Below, piece by piece: positions 54,854-64,000 of a DNA stretch of 64,000 nt (positions are counted from its first letter, which is position 1; each line of letters begins with the position of its first letter). This DNA comes from Paraburkholderia rhizosphaerae (GTDB lineage: Bacteria > Pseudomonadota > Gammaproteobacteria > Burkholderiales > Burkholderiaceae). The stretch spans positions 62,001-126,000 of the forward strand of contig NZ_SORE01000004.1 in assembly GCF_004366595.1 (NCBI RefSeq), given 5' to 3'. The translations under genes were made by a program, and so were the position numbers. Under the pieces are notes generated by a model. It did not search any database and had not been told where the DNA came from. It saw nothing but the letters and a program-made list of their open reading frames with translations.

Positions 54854-57085
54854 TCAGTTGCTCAGATATTCCTGCACAGCGGCGTAGCTGCGGTCGTAAC
54901 CGCCGCGCGCGCGCGTCGGCATCGCGTTGAAAATCGCGCCTTGCACATGCACGCCCGCTACGCTCAAACGCTTCAGCGAATCGCTGATCTCGTTCTCGGT
55001 ATGCATGCCCGAACGCACGACGAAGAACGTCGAGCCCGCGTAGCCGCCGATGATCGACGCGTCGGTCACCGCGAGCACCGGCGGCGTGTCGATCAGCACG
55101 ACGTCGTAGCGTTTTTGCAGCGCGTCCAGATACTGCGGCAGACGCGGCGACATCAGCAGTTCCGACGGGTTCGGCGGACGCACGCCGCAGGAGATAAACG
55201 ACAGCCCCGGCGTATCGGTCTGGCGGATCGCCTCTTCGAGCGAGATCTGCCCGGACAGCAGTTCCGACAGGCCGTTTGCCTGCGCGCCGCCCAGGTGCCG
55301 CTCGAGCGTGCCGCGCCGCATATCGCCGTCGATCATCAGCACGCGCTTGCCCGAGTGCGCGAGCAGCACCGCGAGGTTGACCGTCAGGAAGCTCTTGCCG
55401 ACCGCCGGCATCGGACCGGTCAGCATGATGATGCGGTTGCGCGCGTCCATCAGCGTGAACTGGATCGACGTGCGCAGGCTGCGCAGCGCTTCGATACAGA
55501 CATCCTTCGGCCGTGCGTTCGCGAGCACCTGGCGCTCGCGCGCGGCGCCGCGCACGACCTGGTTCTCGAGCACCGCCTGCTCGGCCGATAGCGGCACGAG
55601 ACCGTACACCGGCAGATGGAAAATGCGCTCGACGTGCTCCGGATCGTCGATGCCCTTGAACATGTTGCGGCGGATCAGCACGAAGCCGGTGCCGGCGATC
55701 AACCCAAGAATGGTCGCGGCGGACAGGATCAGGAATTTCTTCGGCTTGACCGGCTCGCCGGGGCGCAGCGCCGCGTCGACGATATGCACGTTGCCGCCGG
55801 TGCCGGCGCGTTGCACCGACAGTTCCTGCACGCGGTTAAGCAGCAGCACGTAGATATCTTCCGCGACCTTCGCATCGCGTTGCAGCTGCACCGCGCGCAC
55901 TTCGGTGGCCGGCAGATCGCGGAAACGCGACGAGTAGCGCGCTTCCTGCGCCTGCAGTTCGGACATCTGCTCGCGCGCCGCCTGCATGATCGGGTGATCC
56001 GGCGCGTAGTTCTGCTGCAATGACGCGATCTGCATCTTCAGCGCGGCGATCTGCTTCTGATAGTCGACTGCGCCGTCGAGATAGATCTTCGCTTCGTCGG
56101 ACGCGTTGATCGAACCGGACTTGCTCTGGTACGCGGTCAGCGCGGCCTCGGAGTTTTCGAGGTCGGCCTTCAGGCGCGGCTCTTCGCTCTTCAGGAAGTC
56201 GAGCATCTTGCTCGCGTCGGCCTGCTTGGTCTGGATATGCTCGTGCAGGTACGACTGGGCGACCGCGTTGGCGATCGCCGCGGCCTGATCCGGGTCGCCG
56301 CTTTCGAGCGAGATCTGGATCACGCCGGTCTGCTTGCCCTGCTCGGTTACCTTGATGGCCGACTGGAAGCCGGAGATCGCGTCGAGGTCGTTAAAGCGCA
56401 TCACGTTGAATTGCGTGCCCGGCCGCGCGACCAGCTTGTCGACCAGCATCGTCACACCGCCGCCCTGCGCGGTCTGGCCAACCTCGCCGTGCAGCAGCAA
56501 CGCGCCGTCCGGACCGTGCACTTCGTACTGGTTGTCGGCGAGCGCGACCATCGTCAGCTCCTTGCCTTCGAGCGCCGGCGTCACATCGATCGAATCGACC
56601 TGCGCCTGTTCGCCGCCCCATGCATACGACTTCAGCCCGAGCCACGGCCGCGCGGGTCCGCCGGACTTGTGCAGGCGCGACGCGAGGCGGCCGAGCAGCG
56701 GAAACGTCTTCGGCGACACCGTGAAGTTCAGCTTCATCTGCTGCACGACCGGGCCAAGCACGCCGCGGCTCTTGATCATTTCGATCTCGGCGTCGGTCGG
56801 CAGCGAACCCGAGCCGCCCGCGCCGACCGCGATCGGCGCGCCGGTCTGGTTTTGCGTGAGCGCCTGCGACGTGTTGTCCTGCGGCTCGACACGCACGTGC
56901 GCGTCGGCCGAGTAAACAGGCTTGGCGATGTAGCAGTAGAAGCCCGCCATCGCGACGATGGTCGCGGCGATCGCAACCAGCCACCAGATATCGTCGATGA
57001 TCGTCTGGATCAGCTGGCCGAGGACCACGTCCTCTTCCTCGGTGCGGCCCTGGATGGCCAGATGAGTGTTGACTTGAGTACTCAC
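54854..57085 (-). CDS. bceF: Polysaccharide co-polymerase tyrosine autokinase (Wzc/BceF)
   Basis: This protein of about 743 residues is an inner-membrane BY-kinase. A first helix (WWLVAIAATIVAMAGFYCYI) and a second (ILSAATILGLIAGTGFVLI) flank a large periplasmic region with coiled coils. The cytoplasmic kinase has Walker A GPMPAVGKSFLTVNLA (about Lys564), Walker A' RVLMIDGDMRRG and Walker B YDVVLIDTPPVLAV. The tyrosine cluster at the C-terminus is short (YDRSYAAVQEYLSN). The start is a GTG with GGGGA upstream; the longer frame has non-coding composition. Length matches BceF. It controls chain length and export with BceE and is a likely substrate of the BceD phosphatase. Confidence 0.93.
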   Translation of the reverse strand: MSTQVNTHLAIQGRTEEEDVVLGQLIQTIIDDIWWLVAIAATIVAMAGFYCYIAKPVYSADAHVRVEPQDNTSQALTQNQTGAPIAVGAGGSGSLPTDAEIEMIKSRGVLGPVVQQMKLNFTVSPKTFPLLGRLASRLHKSGGPARPWLGLKSYAWGGEQAQVDSIDVTPALEGKELTMVALADNQYEVHGPDGALLLHGEVGQTAQGGGVTMLVDKLVARPGTQFNVMRFNDLDAISGFQSAIKVTEQGKQTGVIQISLESGDPDQAAAIANAVAQSYLHEHIQTKQADASKMLDFLKSEEPRLKADLENSEAALTAYQSKSGSINASDEAKIYLDGAVDYQKQIAALKMQIASLQQNYAPDHPIMQAAREQMSELQAQEARYSSRFRDLPATEVRAVQLQRDAKVAEDIYVLLLNRVQELSVQRAGTGGNVHIVDAALRPGEPVKPKKFLILSAATILGLIAGTGFVLIRRNMFKGIDDPEHVERIFHLPVYGLVPLSAEQAVLENQVVRGAARERQVLANARPKDVCIEALRSLRTSIQFTLMDARNRIIMLTGPMPAVGKSFLTVNLAVLLAHSGKRVLMIDGDMRRGTLERHLGGAQANGLSELLSGQISLEEAIRQTDTPGLSFISCGVRPPNPSELLMSPRLPQYLDALQKRYDVVLIDTPPVLAVTDASIIGGYAGSTFFVVRSGMHTENEISDSLKRLSVAGVHVQGAIFNAMPTRARGGYDRSYAAVQEYLSN

Positions 57086-57351
57086 GATTCGATCCCCGTT
57101 CAGTTCGGGTGCCTTGCGGCGTTTCAGGCTTTCGGCGATTTCAGCGGCGGCCCGGTTTGCATCGTCGCGACGATCGCGGTGATGGCAACAGAGGGCCGCC
57201 GGCAATCCGACTGTGATTGATGCAAGCTGCCGTGCCGCGGCGGTCCGGCGTCAGTTCGGATTTATCCGCTTCGCTTCGCATCACTTAGCCGCCATCGCGA
57301 CCCGCCAACCTAATCTGGCTGGCGAGTTGCAACAGCGGCGATCAGGCGGCG

Positions 57352-58530
57352 TCAGTTGGTCAGCTCCTTGATGAAGAACACGGACTGCAAGGTCGGCAGG
57401 ATCTGCTGGATCATGCGGTTGAAGGTTGCGCCCACGGCCGTGCCGACGTACACCACGTCAAGCGGCTTGAGCTGGAATTGCGAACTCAGCATCACTGAGT
57501 CCGGCTGGGTCATGTCGAGGCGGAAAATCTCCGGCGAGTTCGGGTTGTCGCGCATGCCGCGCATCACGAAGATCTGCCGCGGGTTCGCATCGGTGTCGAG
57601 AATGCCGCCCGCGCCGGTCAGCGCATCGGCAATCGTGAAACGGCCCTTCAGCATGTTCAGCGTCACGGGTGTCTTGACCTCGCCCATCACAAAGATGCGG
57701 CTATCGGTGCGATCGGGCACGTTGATCACGTCGCCCGGCTGCAGCAGGATGTTTTGCGAGCTGTCGCCGCGGTCGAGCATCGCGTCCGCGTTCAGCACGT
57801 AGAACTTCTTGTTGCGCGTCAAACGCACGCGCTGCAAGTCCGCGTCGGGGTTCGTGCCGCCCGAACGCGAAATCGCGTCGACAAGACGCAATGGCACGTC
57901 GCTGATCGCGAGCGGTCCGGGCGTCTTCACATCGCCGGTGACCTCGACGCGCTGGCTGCGAAATGCGAGCACGCGCACGTCGACCTGCGGATTCTTGATG
58001 TACGGGTTAAGGCCCACTGCGAGTTCGTCGCGAATCTGCGAGGTCGTCTTGCCGGCCGCGCGAATGCGCCCGACGAACGGGAAAAAGATCGTGCCGTCCG
58101 GCGTGACGGTCTGACCGAACGGGTCGGCCTGTCCCGGCAGCGCGGTCGTGTACGGCTGCTGCAGCGTACTCGCGAGGGTCTGCGTGGTATTGCCGCCGGT
58201 CGACAGCGTCGTGCCGTTCTGCGTCGTCAGCTCCGGGTGATTCCACACGGTCACGCCGAGAATGTCCGACGGCTGCACCTGATACCGGTAGTCGCTTTCG
58301 GTGTACTGCTCCGGCGGCAGCGGCGGCGGCGCCATTGCCGCGGCAAACTTCGCCTGCTCGGTGACGAGTTGCGCGTCGATCGTCTTCACGTCGTACGTCG
58401 GCTGCGGGCCTTGTGGACCCGGGTCGTTCAGGCGCGACGTGTTCAGGTGGTTACCAGGCAGAATCGAACACGCCGACAGATACGCCGCCAGCGCAAGAAG
58501 AAACAGACAAGTGAAATTTCGCTTCAGCAT
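57352..58530 (-). CDS. bceE: Outer-membrane polysaccharide export lipoprotein (Wza/BceE)
   Basis: This protein of about 392 residues has a lipoprotein signal (FLLALAAYLSAC, lipobox LSAC). Its Wza-type domains include the polysaccharide export motif YRYQVQPSDILGVTVWNHPE, then FFPFVGRIRAAGKTTSQIRD, VLAFRSQRVEVTGDVKTPG and LLQPGDVINVPDRTDSRIF (SLBB-like repeats). It forms the outer-membrane export channel. The ATG at 58530 overlaps the bceD stop by seven bases (ATGCTGA). A start at 58545 with a longer N-terminus is possible. It is followed after 266 bases by bceF. Confidence 0.93.
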   Translation of the reverse strand: MLKRNFTCLFLLALAAYLSACSILPGNHLNTSRLNDPGPQGPQPTYDVKTIDAQLVTEQAKFAAAMAPPPLPPEQYTESDYRYQVQPSDILGVTVWNHPELTTQNGTTLSTGGNTTQTLASTLQQPYTTALPGQADPFGQTVTPDGTIFFPFVGRIRAAGKTTSQIRDELAVGLNPYIKNPQVDVRVLAFRSQRVEVTGDVKTPGPLAISDVPLRLVDAISRSGGTNPDADLQRVRLTRNKKFYVLNADAMLDRGDSSQNILLQPGDVINVPDRTDSRIFVMGEVKTPVTLNMLKGRFTIADALTGAGGILDTDANPRQIFVMRGMRDNPNSPEIFRLDMTQPDSVMLSSQFQLKPLDVVYVGTAVGATFNRMIQQILPTLQSVFFIKELTN

Positions 58531-58967
58531 ATTTTGTTGAGCCATCCCATGACCAGATGTTCGATCAGCACCAGGCTTTCGCGGTATTCGCGCTCTTCGC
58601 CTCCGTACGGGTCGACCACGTCGGACCCCTCCCATTTGCCAAGCGCATGAACCTTGCCGCGTGCGGCCGGGTCCAGCGCTTCGACATCCTTCACCTGGCG
58701 CTGCTCGGTCACGAGCACCAGGTCCGCATCGCGCACCATCCGGCTGCTTAAGCGCCGCGCATGATGCTCACCCGCCGTTACACCGCGTTCCGCTAGCAGA
58801 CGCCGCATCACCGGATCCATCCCGTCGCCGTCGACCGCGCGGATACCGGCGGAGTGAAAAGCAATCTGCGCGCCCGGATGACTGTGCTGGCGGGCCTTGA
58901 ACAGCATCTCGGCGGCGGGCGACCGACAGACGTTGGCGTGGCACACGATCAGGACATTGGCGAACAT
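58524..58967 (-). CDS. bceD: Low-molecular-weight protein tyrosine phosphatase
   Basis: This protein of about 147 residues has the LMW-PTP active site CHANVCRSPAAE (CX5R[ST]) near its N-terminus and the DPY motif with the general acid in VVDPYGGEE. By family it dephosphorylates the tyrosine cluster of the autokinase (BceF). The start MFANVLIVC at 58967 places the motif at the family position. The gene follows bceC by about 125 bases, with a hairpin between, and overlaps bceE by seven bases. Confidence 0.92.
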   Translation of the reverse strand: MFANVLIVCHANVCRSPAAEMLFKARQHSHPGAQIAFHSAGIRAVDGDGMDPVMRRLLAERGVTAGEHHARRLSSRMVRDADLVLVTEQRQVKDVEALDPAARGKVHALGKWEGSDVVDPYGGEEREYRESLVLIEHLVMGWLNKIC

Positions 58968-59057
58968 GGCGGTATCCGTGAATGGCGTTTGCGGTTTGGC
59001 AGTTCTCTGTGTAAGTGCGGGTTCGGTTCTCAAGCGTGTTTGTCAAAACGACCTGTC

Positions 59058-59080
59058 AGCGGCCTGCAAGGCAGGCCGCT
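59058..59080. promoter_or_regulatory. Hairpin between bceC and bceD
   Basis: AGCGGCCTG (59058-59066) pairs perfectly with CAGGCCGCT (59072-59080) around a five-base loop. It lies 12 bases after the bceC stop and about 90 bases before bceD, inside the operon. It could attenuate transcription or stabilise the upstream mRNA. On the minus strand no U-run follows directly. Confidence 0.5.
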
Positions 59081-59092
59081 TGCACTTCTTTT

Positions 59093-60511
59093 TCAAAGTT
59101 GCGCGGTGGCCATCGCCTTCGACGCATCGCGCACCGTTGCATCCTGCTGCGCATGCTGACGGCCGATCGCGTGATATTCGATACCGAGCTCGCGCATCGA
59201 ATCCGGCTCGTACAGATTGCGGCCGTCGAAAATCACCGGCGTTTTCAGATGCGATTTCAGGCTGTCGAAATCGGGACTCTTGAACACTTTCCATTCGGTC
59301 AGGATGACTAGTGCGTCGGCGTCGCGCGCGGCTTCCATCTCTTCTTCCACGAACGACAGCCGTGCATGACGCTGCGGCATGTTCTCGAGATCGAGCGCGA
59401 GCACGCGCTTCGCTTCGTCCATCGCGACCGGGTCGTACGCCTTCACTTTCGCGCCGCGTGCAAGCAGTTCCGCGATCAGCGGACGGCTCGGCGCTTCGCG
59501 CATGTCGTCGGTGTTCGGCTTGAACGCGAGGCCCCATACCGCGAACGTGCGGTTCGACAGGTCGCCGCCAAGACGCTCGACGATCTTGCTCGCGAGAATC
59601 TTCTTCTGCTCGTCGTTGACCGCTTCGACCGCCTCGAGAATGCGTAGGCCATGACCGCGCTCGCTTGCGGTGCGAATCAGCGCCTGCACATCCTTCGGGA
59701 AGCACGAACCGCCGTAGCCGCAGCCTGCATACAGGAAGTCGTAGCCGATGCGCGGATCGGAGCCGATGCCGCGGCGCACCGCTTCGATATCGGCGCCGAC
59801 GCGGTCAGCGAGGTTCGCGAGTTCGTTCATGAACGAAATGCGCGTCGCGAGCATCGCGTTGGCCGCGTACTTCGTGAACTCGGCCGAGCCGACGTCCATA
59901 TACAGCGTGCGTTCGCGATTGCGATTGAACGGCGCATACAGGCGCTTCATCATTTCGCGCGCCTTCTCGCCGGGCACGTCCTCATCGCAGCCGATCACGA
60001 TCCGGTCCGGACGCGTGAAGTCTTCGACCGCGGCGCCTTCCTTCAGAAACTCGGGGTTCGACACGACCGAGAACATCTGCTTCGAGCCGCGCGCGGCGAG
60101 CTCTTCGGATACCGCGGCCGCGACGCGGCGCGCGGTGCCGACCGGCACCGTCGACTTGTCGACGATCACCTTGAAGCCGTCCATATGCTTGCCGATGTTG
60201 CGCGCGGCCGCGAGCACGTATTGCAGGTCCGCGGAGCCGTCTTCATCCGGCGGCGTGCCGACCGCGATGAACTGGATGTCGCCATGCGCGACCGAAGCCT
60301 CGACATCGGTCGAGAACTTCAGGCGCCCTGCCTTGCGGTTGCGCGCGATGATCTCCAGCAGGCCGGGCTCATGGATCGGCACGCCGCCGTTGTTCAGCAC
60401 GTCGATCTTGCGCTGGTCGACGTCGAGACAGAACACGTCGTTGCCGATATCGGCAAGACAGGCGCCTGTCACAAGGCCTACGTATCCGGTTCCAATGATC
60501 GTCACGTTCAT
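59093..60511 (-). CDS. bceC: UDP-glucose 6-dehydrogenase
   Basis: This 472-residue enzyme oxidises UDP-glucose to UDP-glucuronic acid. The N-terminal NAD domain has [20 protein letters not shown]. The middle has [20 protein letters not shown] with the catalytic Cys (about Cys270). The C-terminal UDP-binding domain has [22 protein letters not shown] lies before the ATG. It lies between bceB and bceD in the operon, and supplies the glucuronic acid of cepacian. Its substrate comes from GalU. Confidence 0.95.
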   Translation of the reverse strand: MNVTIIGTGYVGLVTGACLADIGNDVFCLDVDQRKIDVLNNGGVPIHEPGLLEIIARNRKAGRLKFSTDVEASVAHGDIQFIAVGTPPDEDGSADLQYVLAAARNIGKHMDGFKVIVDKSTVPVGTARRVAAAVSEELAARGSKQMFSVVSNPEFLKEGAAVEDFTRPDRIVIGCDEDVPGEKAREMMKRLYAPFNRNRERTLYMDVGSAEFTKYAANAMLATRISFMNELANLADRVGADIEAVRRGIGSDPRIGYDFLYAGCGYGGSCFPKDVQALIRTASERGHGLRILEAVEAVNDEQKKILASKIVERLGGDLSNRTFAVWGLAFKPNTDDMREAPSRPLIAELLARGAKVKAYDPVAMDEAKRVLALDLENMPQRHARLSFVEEEMEAARDADALVILTEWKVFKSPDFDSLKSHLKTPVIFDGRNLYEPDSMRELGIEYHAIGRQHAQQDATVRDASKAMATAQL

Positions 60512-60595
60512 GAATCACACCTCGAGAGATTGAGTGGTCGACTGGAGTTCTAAGAAATAAAAGCGAAGACGGAATGAAGCAGCGCCGCCGTGTTC

Positions 60596-62020
60596 TCAGT
60601 AAGCGTTGCTGCCGACAAAGCCCTTCCAGAACGTCAGCACGACGATCTTCATGTCAAGCCAGAAGGTCCAGTGCTGCATGTAGTACAAATCGAGCTTCAC
60701 GCGGCCCATCATCTTTTCGATGCGGTCGGTTTCGCCGCGGTAACCGTTGATTTGCGCCCAGCCGGTGATGCCCGGCTTGATCCGGTAGCGGTGCATGTAG
60801 CCGCGCACCAGATCCTTGTAAATGTCGTCGTGCTCGAGTGCGTGCGGACGCGGTCCGACGACCGACATCTCGCCCCTCAGCACATTGATGAACTGCGGCA
60901 ATTCATCGAGACTCGTGCGCCGCAGGAACGCGCCGACCGGTGTGATGCGCGGGTCGCGGCGCGTCGCCTGGGTGATCTTGCCGGCTTCCTCCTTGTGCAT
61001 CTTCATCGAGCGGAACTTGTAGATCTCGAACTGGTTGCCATCGATGCCCTTGCGTTTCTGCCGGAAAAACACCGGCCCCGGCGACGACAGTTTGACCAGC
61101 ACCGCGATCACGAGCATCAGCGGCGACAGCGCGGTCAATGCTGCCAGTGCGAACAGGCGATCGAACACGCGCTTGGGCAGCACGCGCAGATCGGTGATCG
61201 GCGACGCCGCGAGGTTGATCGCCGGCACGCCCAGCAGATCGACCATCGGCTGATTGAAGAGCGTGAGGCTGCGCACATCCGGAATGAAACGGATGTTCAC
61301 GAAATCGTTGCGGAACTCGGTGACGAAGCGATGAATCGTGCGTTCCTTCGACATCGGCAACGCCATCCACAATTCGCGGACCTGATCGCGGCGCATTGTC
61401 TGCACGAGCTTCGCGAAGTCGCGCTCGACCGGCACGCCTTCGATGTCGTGGGGCCCGCGTTCGAGCGCCTGCGGATCGTCGAGCGGATCGTCCGTGCGAC
61501 GGTTGCGCGCGCCGTCTTCGGTATAGACAATCAGCGGCCTGAAACCCGCGTCCGGCCGGCTTCGGATCTGCTCGACCAGAAACTTGCCGTACGGCACGCT
61601 GCCGACGATGGCCACCGCCTTCTGGTTAAAGCCCTCCCGGCGCAGACCTTTCAGCACTGTATGCACGATCGCCTTCGTGACGATCAGCAGCACGATGCTC
61701 GCGACCGCCCAATAACCGAGCCACAGACGCGACAGAAGTTCCGCACGGTGCAGACTGAAGCTCATCAGGATGCCGGTCAATTCGACCATCAGCCAGCCGC
61801 ACGACACACGCCACATCAGGTCATACAGCGATTTGCCGCGCCACGACTGATAAATGCCGAGCGCCGGAAAAAACACCACGACCAGCAGGCTGTCGAACGT
61901 CAGCGAAATACTTTGCATGTCGTCGAGCCACATGAAGTGCCCGGCGTGCACCGCGGACGCGATCAATGCCCCCAGGGCAACCATCGCAATGTCGATGATT
62001 CTCGATAGAACGCTCAGCAT
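60596..62020 (-). CDS. bceB: Undecaprenyl-phosphate glucose phosphotransferase
   Basis: This 474-residue protein is the priming polyisoprenyl-phosphate hexose-1-phosphate transferase. Its N-terminus has about five membrane helices (for example [20 protein letters not shown] and [20 protein letters not shown]) and a CoA-binding-like domain. The C-terminal catalytic domain has [65 protein letters not shown] and [11 protein letters not shown], ending in [20 protein letters not shown]. It moves glucose-1-phosphate to the lipid carrier. GAGGTG precedes the ATG. It is the first gene of the minus-strand operon. Confidence 0.94.
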   Translation of the reverse strand: MLSVLSRIIDIAMVALGALIASAVHAGHFMWLDDMQSISLTFDSLLVVVFFPALGIYQSWRGKSLYDLMWRVSCGWLMVELTGILMSFSLHRAELLSRLWLGYWAVASIVLLIVTKAIVHTVLKGLRREGFNQKAVAIVGSVPYGKFLVEQIRSRPDAGFRPLIVYTEDGARNRRTDDPLDDPQALERGPHDIEGVPVERDFAKLVQTMRRDQVRELWMALPMSKERTIHRFVTEFRNDFVNIRFIPDVRSLTLFNQPMVDLLGVPAINLAASPITDLRVLPKRVFDRLFALAALTALSPLMLVIAVLVKLSSPGPVFFRQKRKGIDGNQFEIYKFRSMKMHKEEAGKITQATRRDPRITPVGAFLRRTSLDELPQFINVLRGEMSVVGPRPHALEHDDIYKDLVRGYMHRYRIKPGITGWAQINGYRGETDRIEKMMGRVKLDLYYMQHWTFWLDMKIVVLTFWKGFVGSNAY

Positions 62021-62337
62021 GCTGCTGCACCTCGTTGATCAAACTGATCCGCGCCGTAGCAGCCAACCTTGTCTGGCCAATACGTCATCGAATCCGGCGG
62101 CTGTTAGTTATTCGCGCGGAAAAGCCCTGGCGAATTAGGTGAATACCCTCGTACTAGTATGAATAAAGAGGCATTAAAATTCGCGCCGCAAGCCTCTAAA
62201 AATAACAATTTGTATCGGTAATGATTGCCCAATTTTTCGCTAATTTATGCGGCAACAATTACCTTTTTCCCGCCTTCAACAATGCGTTTCCAGCGTCATC
62301 TAGCCGGATTCTGCCGCTTTTCTTACAATACCTTCAT

Positions 62338-62352
62338 GAGCCCTCCGGGCTC
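62338..62352. other. Hairpin 1 in the bceA leader region
   Basis: GAGCCC pairs perfectly with GGGCTC across a three-base loop. It lies about 220 bases upstream of bceA, next to a second hairpin. It could be part of a structured leader or a terminator. Confidence 0.45.
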
Positions 62353-62377
62353 TGTTGTATTCACGCATCCGGAATTC

Positions 62378-62396
62378 GCCGGGAGTTGAACCCGGC
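62378..62396. other. Hairpin 2 in the bceA leader region
   Basis: GCCGGG pairs perfectly with CCCGGC around a seven-base loop. Read on the minus strand the loop is TTCAACT, which fits a tRNA T-loop consensus (TTCRANY). No anticodon or D arm is beside it, so this is not a tRNA gene. Confidence 0.45.
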
Positions 62397-62569
62397 TATT
62401 TCGCGATGCTCATCATTATTTTAATTTTTCAAGTATGGTTGACTTAAATCTATCGCAATTCAGCGGGGAAGAATTTCCAGAAAAATTGCCGTCGATTTAC
62501 GTATTCTTTTATTGAGCAATTACGGCGTGTTAAAACTCGAGGCACTCATCCCCGTTCGAGGAGTCAACC

Positions 62570-64000
62570 ATGAGTGCTATCGGCACGGCGTCGAGCGCCG
62601 TCCAATCCCGCCCCGCATCCGCCACGCCGCTTAACGTCAAGCTCAAGGTCCAGCCGGTGATTCTGGCTGGCGGCTCGGGCACGCGGCTATGGCCGATGTC
62701 GCGCGAACAGCATCCGAAACAACTGATCGGTTTGCTGGGCGAGGACTCGTTATTGCAATCGACGACACGGCGCCTCGATGCGCTCGACGCGGGCTATCCG
62801 GTCGCCGATCAGCTCGTGGTGGTATGCAACGAGGAACATCGCTTTACGACGGCCGAGCAGTTGCGCGTGGCCGGTAAGGCAAGCCGCCTGATGCTCGAGC
62901 CGGTCGGCCGCGATACCGCGCCGGCGCTGACGGTTGCGGCATTGTCGGTGGCCGCGCACGATGAAGACGGCATCATGGTCGTGATGCCCGCGGATCACGC
63001 GGTCGCCGATCTCGACAGCTTTCACGCAGCAGTGGCGGCTGGTGTGCAATATGCGGCAGCCGGCCATATCGTGACGATGGGTATCGTGCCGACGCGTGCG
63101 GAAACCGGCTACGGCTATATCCGTGTCGGCGGGCCGATGCCCGCGGCAAATGGCGCGGCGAGCGGTAGCGAAGGCGAAGCGGCAGGCGGCGCGCGCCGGC
63201 TCGATCGCTTCGTCGAGAAGCCGCATGTCGAACTCGCGCAACGCTATGTCGAATCGAAGGAATACTTCTGGAATAGCGGCATCTTCATCATGCGCGCGTC
63301 GACCTGGCTAAAAGCGATCAAGCACTTCCATCCGGCGATTCACGACGCGAGCGCAGCCGCTTATGCAGCCGGCAGCGCGGACGGCGACTTCTTCCGGCTG
63401 CAGCGCGAAGCTTTTGCAAACTGCCCGTCCAATTCGATCGATTATGCGGTGATGGAGCAGCTGGGCAGCGATACGTCGACGGCAAGCGGCGTGGTCGTGC
63501 CGCTCGCGGCCGGTTGGTCCGACGTCGGTTCGTGGGACGCGATCTGGCAGATCCTGCCGAAGGACGAGGACGACAACGTCGGCCGCGGCCGCGTGATTTT
63601 CGAGGGCGCCGAAACGACGTTCGCGCATTCGGAAGGCCGGTTGATCGCGTGCGTCGGCACCCAGGATCTGGTCGTCGTCGAAACGGACGATGCGATTCTG
63701 GTCGCCGACAAGTCGCGTGTGCAGGACGTGAAGAAGGTCGTCGGCCGCATTCGCAATGAGCGCGGTACCGAGGCGACCAATCATCGCAAGGTGCACCGTC
63801 CGTGGGGCCACTATGATTCGGTCGACACCGGTGAGCGTTTCCAGGTGAAGCGCATCGTCGTGAAACCGGGCGCGCAACTGTCGCTGCAGATGCATCACCA
63901 TCGCGCCGAGCACTGGATCGTCGTGCGCGGCACTGCGTTGGTCACGCGCGGCGAAGAGCGGTTTATCGTGTCGGAAAACGAGTCCGCGTATATCCCGCTC
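62570..64000 (+). CDS. bceA: Mannose-1-phosphate guanylyltransferase/mannose-6-phosphate isomerase, 3' end outside window
   Basis: The first 477 residues of a bifunctional ManC/AlgA-type enzyme are present, and the frame stays open to the right edge. The nucleotidyltransferase part has PVILAGGSGTRLWPMSREQH, VVMPADHAVADLDSF, VEKPHVELAQRYV, FWNSGIFIMRASTWL and WSDVGSWDAIW. The isomerase cupin part has HRPWGHYDSVDTGERFQVKR and LSLQMHHHRAEHWIVVRGTA with the metal-binding His. It makes GDP-mannose in the cytoplasm. GAGGAG lies seven bases before the ATG. It is divergent from bceB and matches bceA of the cepacian cluster. Confidence 0.95.
   Translation, partial: MSAIGTASSAVQSRPASATPLNVKLKVQPVILAGGSGTRLWPMSREQHPKQLIGLLGEDSLLQSTTRRLDALDAGYPVADQLVVVCNEEHRFTTAEQLRVAGKASRLMLEPVGRDTAPALTVAALSVAAHDEDGIMVVMPADHAVADLDSFHAAVAAGVQYAAAGHIVTMGIVPTRAETGYGYIRVGGPMPAANGAASGSEGEAAGGARRLDRFVEKPHVELAQRYVESKEYFWNSGIFIMRASTWLKAIKHFHPAIHDASAAAYAAGSADGDFFRLQREAFANCPSNSIDYAVMEQLGSDTSTASGVVVPLAAGWSDVGSWDAIWQILPKDEDDNVGRGRVIFEGAETTFAHSEGRLIACVGTQDLVVVETDDAILVADKSRVQDVKKVVGRIRNERGTEATNHRKVHRPWGHYDSVDTGERFQVKRIVVKPGAQLSLQMHHHRAEHWIVVRGTALVTRGEERFIVSENESAYIPL

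Larger units (their letters stand above)
62021..62569. promoter_or_regulatory. Divergent regulatory spacer between bceB and bceA
   Basis: About 550 bases of AT-rich DNA drive the two arms of the locus. It contains two perfect hairpins (listed separately) and AT-rich blocks at 62140-62240 and 62405-62530. I see no clear consensus promoter. Candidate -35-like TTGACT occurs at 62431-62436 but lacks a good -10. Both genes have good ribosome binding sites. Confidence 0.5.

Noticed and set aside
62355..62405. Possible tRNA on the minus strand (T-arm-like GCCGGGTTCAACTCCCGGC)
   Set aside because: No anticodon arm, D arm or pairing acceptor stem flank it; kept only as a hairpin.

Overview
The window looks like a piece of a Burkholderiaceae chromosome, most likely Paraburkholderia or a close relative. 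It is GC-rich, with a strong G/C third-position bias in the genes. It carries a complete-looking cepacian (bce) exopolysaccharide locus, FixL/FixJ-type regulators, a PoxB very close to the E. coli enzyme, and an AceE paralogue beside an Lrp regulator. I saw no rRNA, tRNA, CRISPR array, insertion sequence or prophage gene. All assignments come from reading motifs; no database search was run.

Left part (1-20 kb): a siaA/siaB-type phosphatase/kinase pair at the edge, a haloalkane-dehalogenase-like hydrolase, a divergent LysR/VOC pair, an IlvD/Edd dehydratase, an orphan AAA ATPase and a very short H-NS-like protein. A signalling block follows (8.7-17 kb): a periplasmic sugar-binding-type protein divergent from a FixL-like kinase, then poxB, a FixJ-like response regulator on the other strand, and a second FixL-like kinase. 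An AraC regulator and a cytochrome b561 close this part.

Middle part (20-38 kb): a Tat-exported FAD oxidase of the covalent-flavin cholesterol oxidase type. It is followed by two unusual small genes that share an almost identical leader with a perfect dyad (GCCAGA-N7-TCTGGC), then a DnaJ-domain protein. Next come the AceE-like 2-oxoacid dehydrogenase with its divergent Lrp regulator, a MEKHLA/PAS protein, a possible heme-binding beta-barrel protein, a hybrid kinase, a CPA1 antiporter, a phosphoribosyltransferase, a GT2 enzyme and galU.

Right part (37-64 kb): the cepacian locus. One long minus-strand operon (62.0 to 48.6 kb) runs bceB-C-D-E-F-G-H-I-J-K: priming transferase, UDP-glucose dehydrogenase, tyrosine phosphatase, outer-membrane export lipoprotein, tyrosine autokinase, and glycosyltransferases with the polymerase. 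bceA (GDP-mannose supply) is divergent and runs off the right edge. The second group follows without a break: bceN (GDP-mannose 4,6-dehydratase), a secreted beta-propeller protein of unknown role, bceQ (flippase), bceR (two fused glycosyltransferases), bceS (acyltransferase) and bceT/galU. GalU makes UDP-glucose, BceC oxidises it to UDP-glucuronate, BceA makes GDP-mannose and BceN starts GDP-rhamnose. BceB loads glucose on the lipid carrier, the transferases extend the unit, BceQ flips it, BceI polymerises, and BceE/F with BceD export and control chain length.

The least explained items are the twin small genes at 22.4-23.7 kb with their shared dyad, the beta-propeller protein inside the EPS locus, the binding-protein/two-kinase/PoxB block, and the hairpins in the bce spacers.
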